From Clostridium sp. AM22-11AC (GTDB taxonomy: Bacteria; Bacillota; Clostridia; Lachnospirales; Lachnospiraceae), in contig NZ_QUCM01000005.1 of NCBI RefSeq assembly GCF_003473545.1, forward strand, positions 186,001 through 250,000: a stretch of DNA of 64,000 bases, written 5' to 3'. Shown in pieces: positions 61,561 through 64,000 of the stretch. Position numbers and translations under genes: made by a program. The notes under the pieces were generated by a model. The model did no database searches. It saw only the letters and a program-made list of their open reading frames with translations, and had not been told where the DNA came from. Position 1 is the first letter of the stretch; every line of letters begins with the position of its first letter.

Positions 61561-61608
61561 TGTATACAAGCAAAGTAACTTGTATACAACTTCATAAAAC
61601 TGTATACA
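61561..61608 (+). promoter_or_regulatory. Three TGTATACA operators in 20-bp phase
   Basis: TGTATACA at 61561-61568, 61581-61588 and 61601-61608. Each is an 8-bp palindrome (TTGTATACAA extended at the middle site). Exact 20-bp spacing is two helical turns. A possible promoter TTGTAT-17-TATACA (61580-61608) overlaps the last two, so repression is expected. The GntR protein at 63.3 kb is a likely binder. Confidence 0.75.
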
Positions 61609-61644
61609 AGATAACACAACCGTAAAATGAAGGAGATAGCAAAA

Positions 61645-62487
61645 ATGGACATTCGTTATTCTGCAAATCAGAGAGATGTAAAACGCTACACAACGGAAGA
61701 ACTGAGAAATGAATTTCTGATCCAGAATTTGTATCAGGCAGATGAAGTAGTTGCTGTGTACTCACATGTAGACCGTATGGTTACATTGGGATGTATGCCT
61801 GTTACAGAGAAGGTTTCTATTGAAAAGGGCATCGACTGCTGGAAAAACTTTGGTACCCATTATTTCCTGGAGCGCCGTGAGATCGGTATTTTTAATATTG
61901 GCGGTAAAGGAAAGATCACTGCAGACGGACAGGAATATGAGATGGGTTACAAAGACTGTCTGTACATTACCAAGGGAACAAAAGAAGTTTACTTTGAAAG
62001 TGAAGATGCTTCCAAGCCGGCAAAATTTTATATGGTAAGTGCTCCGGCTCATACTTCTTATACAACTACTTTTATTCCCATCGAAAAGGCAGCAAAGAGA
62101 CCATGTGGTGAAGCAGCTCTTTCCAATAAACGTGTGATCAATCAGTTTATCCATCCGGATGTATTAAAGACCTGTCAGCTTTCTATGGGTATGACTGTTT
62201 TAGAGCCGGGAAGTGTATGGAACACCATGCCGGCACATACACATGAGCGCCGTATGGAAGTTTATATGTATTTTGAAGTACCTGGTGACAATGTCGTATT
62301 CCATATGATGGGAGAGCCAACAGAGACCAGACACATTGTTATGAAAAATGAAGAGGCAGTGATCAGTCCATCCTGGAGCATCCACAGCGGAGCTGGCACT
62401 TCCAATTATACATTTATCTGGGCAATGGGCGGCGAAAACATGGAATTTGATGATATGGACACCATGAAGCCAAATGAAATGATGTAA
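61645..62487 (+). CDS. kduI: 5-Keto-4-deoxyuronate isomerase
   Basis: Isomerises 5-keto-4-deoxyuronate (from unsaturated uronates of pectin or glycosaminoglycan breakdown) to 2,5-diketo-3-deoxygluconate. The 280 residues are KduI-like: VKRYTTEELRNEFLIQNLY, FLERREIGIFNIGGKGKIT, VLEPGSVWNTMPAHTHERRMEVYMYF with the zinc His cluster, and HSGAGTSNYTFIWAMGGEN. Start at 61645 follows AAGGAGATAGCAAAA. Preceded by the three-operator region. Same unit as kduD. Confidence 0.96.
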   Translation: MDIRYSANQRDVKRYTTEELRNEFLIQNLYQADEVVAVYSHVDRMVTLGCMPVTEKVSIEKGIDCWKNFGTHYFLERREIGIFNIGGKGKITADGQEYEMGYKDCLYITKGTKEVYFESEDASKPAKFYMVSAPAHTSYTTTFIPIEKAAKRPCGEAALSNKRVINQFIHPDVLKTCQLSMGMTVLEPGSVWNTMPAHTHERRMEVYMYFEVPGDNVVFHMMGEPTETRHIVMKNEEAVISPSWSIHSGAGTSNYTFIWAMGGENMEFDDMDTMKPNEMM

Positions 62488-62512
62488 TTATAAAAAACAG
62501 GAGGAAAATAAA

Positions 62513-63319
62513 ATGGCAGATTACTTAAACAACTTTTCACTGGAAGGCAAAGTAGCACTGATCACAGGTGCATCTTACGGAATTGGCTTTGCCATCGCAA
62601 AAGCAATGGCAGGAGCTGGCGCTACCATCGTATTTAACGATATCAAGCAGGAACTGGTAGATAAGGGACTGGCTGCTTATGAGGCAGAAGGCATCAAGGC
62701 TCATGGCTATGTATGCGATGTTACCAATGAAGAAGCTGTAAATGCATTAGTTGCACAGATCGAAAAAGAAGTAGGCGTGATCGATATCCTGGTAAACAAT
62801 GCAGGTATCATCAAGCGTATCCCAATGTGTGAGATGAGCGCAGCTGAGTTCAGACAGGTTATCGATGTAGACTTAAATGCTCCATTTATCGTATCCAAGG
62901 CTGTTATCCCGAGCATGATCAAGAAGGGTCACGGAAAGATCATCAACATCTGCTCTATGATGAGTGAATTAGGACGTGAGACTGTATCTGCTTATGCAGC
63001 TGCAAAGGGCGGCTTAAAGATGCTGACCAAGAACATTGCATCTGAGTACGGCGAGTATAACATCCAGTGTAATGGTATCGGACCTGGATACATTGCAACT
63101 CCTCAGACTGCACCTCTTCGTGAGATCCAGCCAGACGGTTCCAGACATCCATTTGACCAGTTTATTGTAAGCAAGACTCCTGCAGGACGTTGGGGAAATG
63201 CAGAAGACTTAGGCGGTCCGGCAGTATTCCTGGCATCTGACGCTTCCAACTTTGTAAATGGTCTGGTACTGTATGTAGACGGTGGCATCCTGGCTTACAT
63301 TGGCAAGCAGCCTAAATAA
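62513..63319 (+). CDS. kduD: KduD-like SDR dehydrogenase
   Basis: NAD(P)-dependent short-chain dehydrogenase of 268 residues. Signature GASYGIGFAIAKAM, NNAGIIKRIPM, catalytic ICSMMSELGRETVSAYAAAKGG (Ser, Tyr, Lys) and GPGYIATPQT. Adjacent to kduI it most likely reduces 2,5-diketo-3-deoxygluconate to 2-keto-3-deoxygluconate; in sequence it is also close to gluconate 5-dehydrogenases, so the assignment is from context. AGGAGGAAAATAAA precedes the ATG. 26 bases after kduI. Confidence 0.87.
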   Translation: MADYLNNFSLEGKVALITGASYGIGFAIAKAMAGAGATIVFNDIKQELVDKGLAAYEAEGIKAHGYVCDVTNEEAVNALVAQIEKEVGVIDILVNNAGIIKRIPMCEMSAAEFRQVIDVDLNAPFIVSKAVIPSMIKKGHGKIINICSMMSELGRETVSAYAAAKGGLKMLTKNIASEYGEYNIQCNGIGPGYIATPQTAPLREIQPDGSRHPFDQFIVSKTPAGRWGNAEDLGGPAVFLASDASNFVNGLVLYVDGGILAYIGKQPK

Positions 63320-63340
63320 GATAGGTGGGATATTGGCTGA

Positions 63341-64000
63341 ATGAACGAGATGAATTTCAAAAACCGCGGAGAGCAGGTATTTGAGACATTAAAAAGAGAA
63401 ATTTTAGATCTGAAACTGGAGCCGGGGCGTATGATCAGTGAAAATGAGATCTGTGAGCGCTTCGGGGTCTCCAGGACCCCGGTGCGGGATGCTTTGCGGC
63501 TGCTCCAGGAACAGGGATTTGTAGAGACAGTTCCCTACAGAGGTACTTATGTGACTCTGTTAAGTCTGGACAACATCAAACAGATGATCTACATGCGTGT
63601 GGCAGTGGAGACCATGGTGCTGAGGGATTTTCTGAAAGTCCAAAATCCTATGACCCTGGAAGAAATCCGTCACGCCATTGCTATGCAGAAAGCCCTGATC
63701 CAGACACCGGGATTTGAACCGGAGCAGTTTTACCATATGGACGCAGAGCTTCACTCTATCTGGTTTGGAGCGGTCCGCAGGCAGAAACTGTGGGATATGC
63801 TTCAGGCACAGCAGCTTCATTATACCCGTTTCAGGATGTTGGATTTTACAACAGAGACCGATTTTACCCGGATCACAGGAGAGCATGAAGAAATTTTCCG
63901 CCTGATTTGCGAAAAGGACGAAAAAGGTCTGGAAAAAGCACTGAAAGATCACCTTTATTTCAGCATGAAGCGTATGCGCCATGCCATTGAGGTGGATTAT
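63341..64000 (+). CDS. GntR-family regulator (FadR/FCD), 3'-truncated by window edge
   Basis: Open to the last base; 220 codons visible. Winged helix: LDLKLEPGRMISENEICERF then GVSRTPVRDALRLLQEQGFV. FCD domain: YHMDAELHSIWF, GEHEEIFRLI and LKDHLYFSMKRM, giving metal-binding Asp and His. It is co-directional 22 bases after kduD, and FCD-type GntR proteins commonly recognise TGTATACA-like sequences, so it may control the kduI operon through the sites at 61561-61608. Start could be 63341 or 63350. Confidence 0.9.
   Translation, partial: MNEMNFKNRGEQVFETLKREILDLKLEPGRMISENEICERFGVSRTPVRDALRLLQEQGFVETVPYRGTYVTLLSLDNIKQMIYMRVAVETMVLRDFLKVQNPMTLEEIRHAIAMQKALIQTPGFEPEQFYHMDAELHSIWFGAVRRQKLWDMLQAQQLHYTRFRMLDFTTETDFTRITGEHEEIFRLICEKDEKGLEKALKDHLYFSMKRMRHAIEVDY

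Noticed and set aside
1..64000. tRNA, rRNA, CRISPR arrays, intact insertion sequences or prophage
   Set aside because: No cloverleaf-like T-arm signatures, regular spaced repeats, transposase or phage structural genes were found on reading both strands; a covariance-model scan was not possible here.

Overview
The window looks like chromosome of a Gram-positive anaerobe of the Clostridia, most likely a gut Lachnospiraceae. The basis is moderate-to-low GC, strong AGGAGG ribosome sites, TTGACA-17-TATAAT promoters, a T-box leader, a PdaA-type spore-cortex deacetylase, a pyrophosphate-type phosphofructokinase, choline-binding-type surface repeats, and many two- or three-gene operons separated by hairpin/T-tract terminators. 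No rRNA, tRNA, CRISPR array or intact insertion sequence was seen.

1-13.5 kb is mainly housekeeping: 3' part of argH, a long imperfect palindrome, sbcD-sbcC, an L,D-transpeptidase, a YkgJ-type cysteine protein with a membrane-anchored partner, pdaA, a nitroreductase, a GNAT protein with nagA, and an RlmI-type methyltransferase. Between nagA and the methyltransferase two divergent genes (LysR regulator and MATE pump) have been fused by a deletion that removed both 5' ends.

13.5-20.6 kb is a likely export module: a TetR regulator divergent from a CAP-like surface protein, an MMPL/RND transporter and its secreted partner, then a second TetR regulator. 20.8-25.7 kb holds fucO, a Na/Pi cotransporter and pdxST. 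A 22-bp AT-rich palindrome recurs four times between 13.5 and 22.4 kb.

25.7-33.3 kb is accessory and decaying. It has a LuxR gene reduced to its two ends, a DUF2442-like protein, four tandem lipoprotein genes (one with three disruptions, including a stop at the lipobox cysteine), three further envelope proteins, an AbiEi antitoxin remnant and an intact Phd/PIN toxin-antitoxin pair with a clear operator-promoter.

33.3-45.5 kb is core again: TRIC-type channel, asnA, deoB, a divergent sirtuin-like protein, hisHF, ung, uppP, a DAHP synthase, a tyrosyl T-box with tyrS, a secreted repeat protein and a MATE pump.

45.6-64 kb is catabolic. A FadR-type GntR regulator precedes a five-gene operon (two class II aldolases, a lactonase-like metallo-beta-lactamase protein, a Tm-1-like protein, a GntP permease) that looks like an uncharacterised sugar-acid pathway. 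A strong promoter and terminator then bracket about 500 nt with no convincing gene, a candidate structured RNA. Next come a radical SAM protein, an AraC regulator, and an XRE-cupin regulator divergent from a MalY-type lyase, an M20 hydrolase broken by one amber codon, and an unassigned permease. The window ends with hexuronate genes: uxuA, pfp (opposite strand), kduI, kduD and a GntR regulator cut by the window end; kduI is preceded by three TGTATACA operators exactly 20 bp apart.
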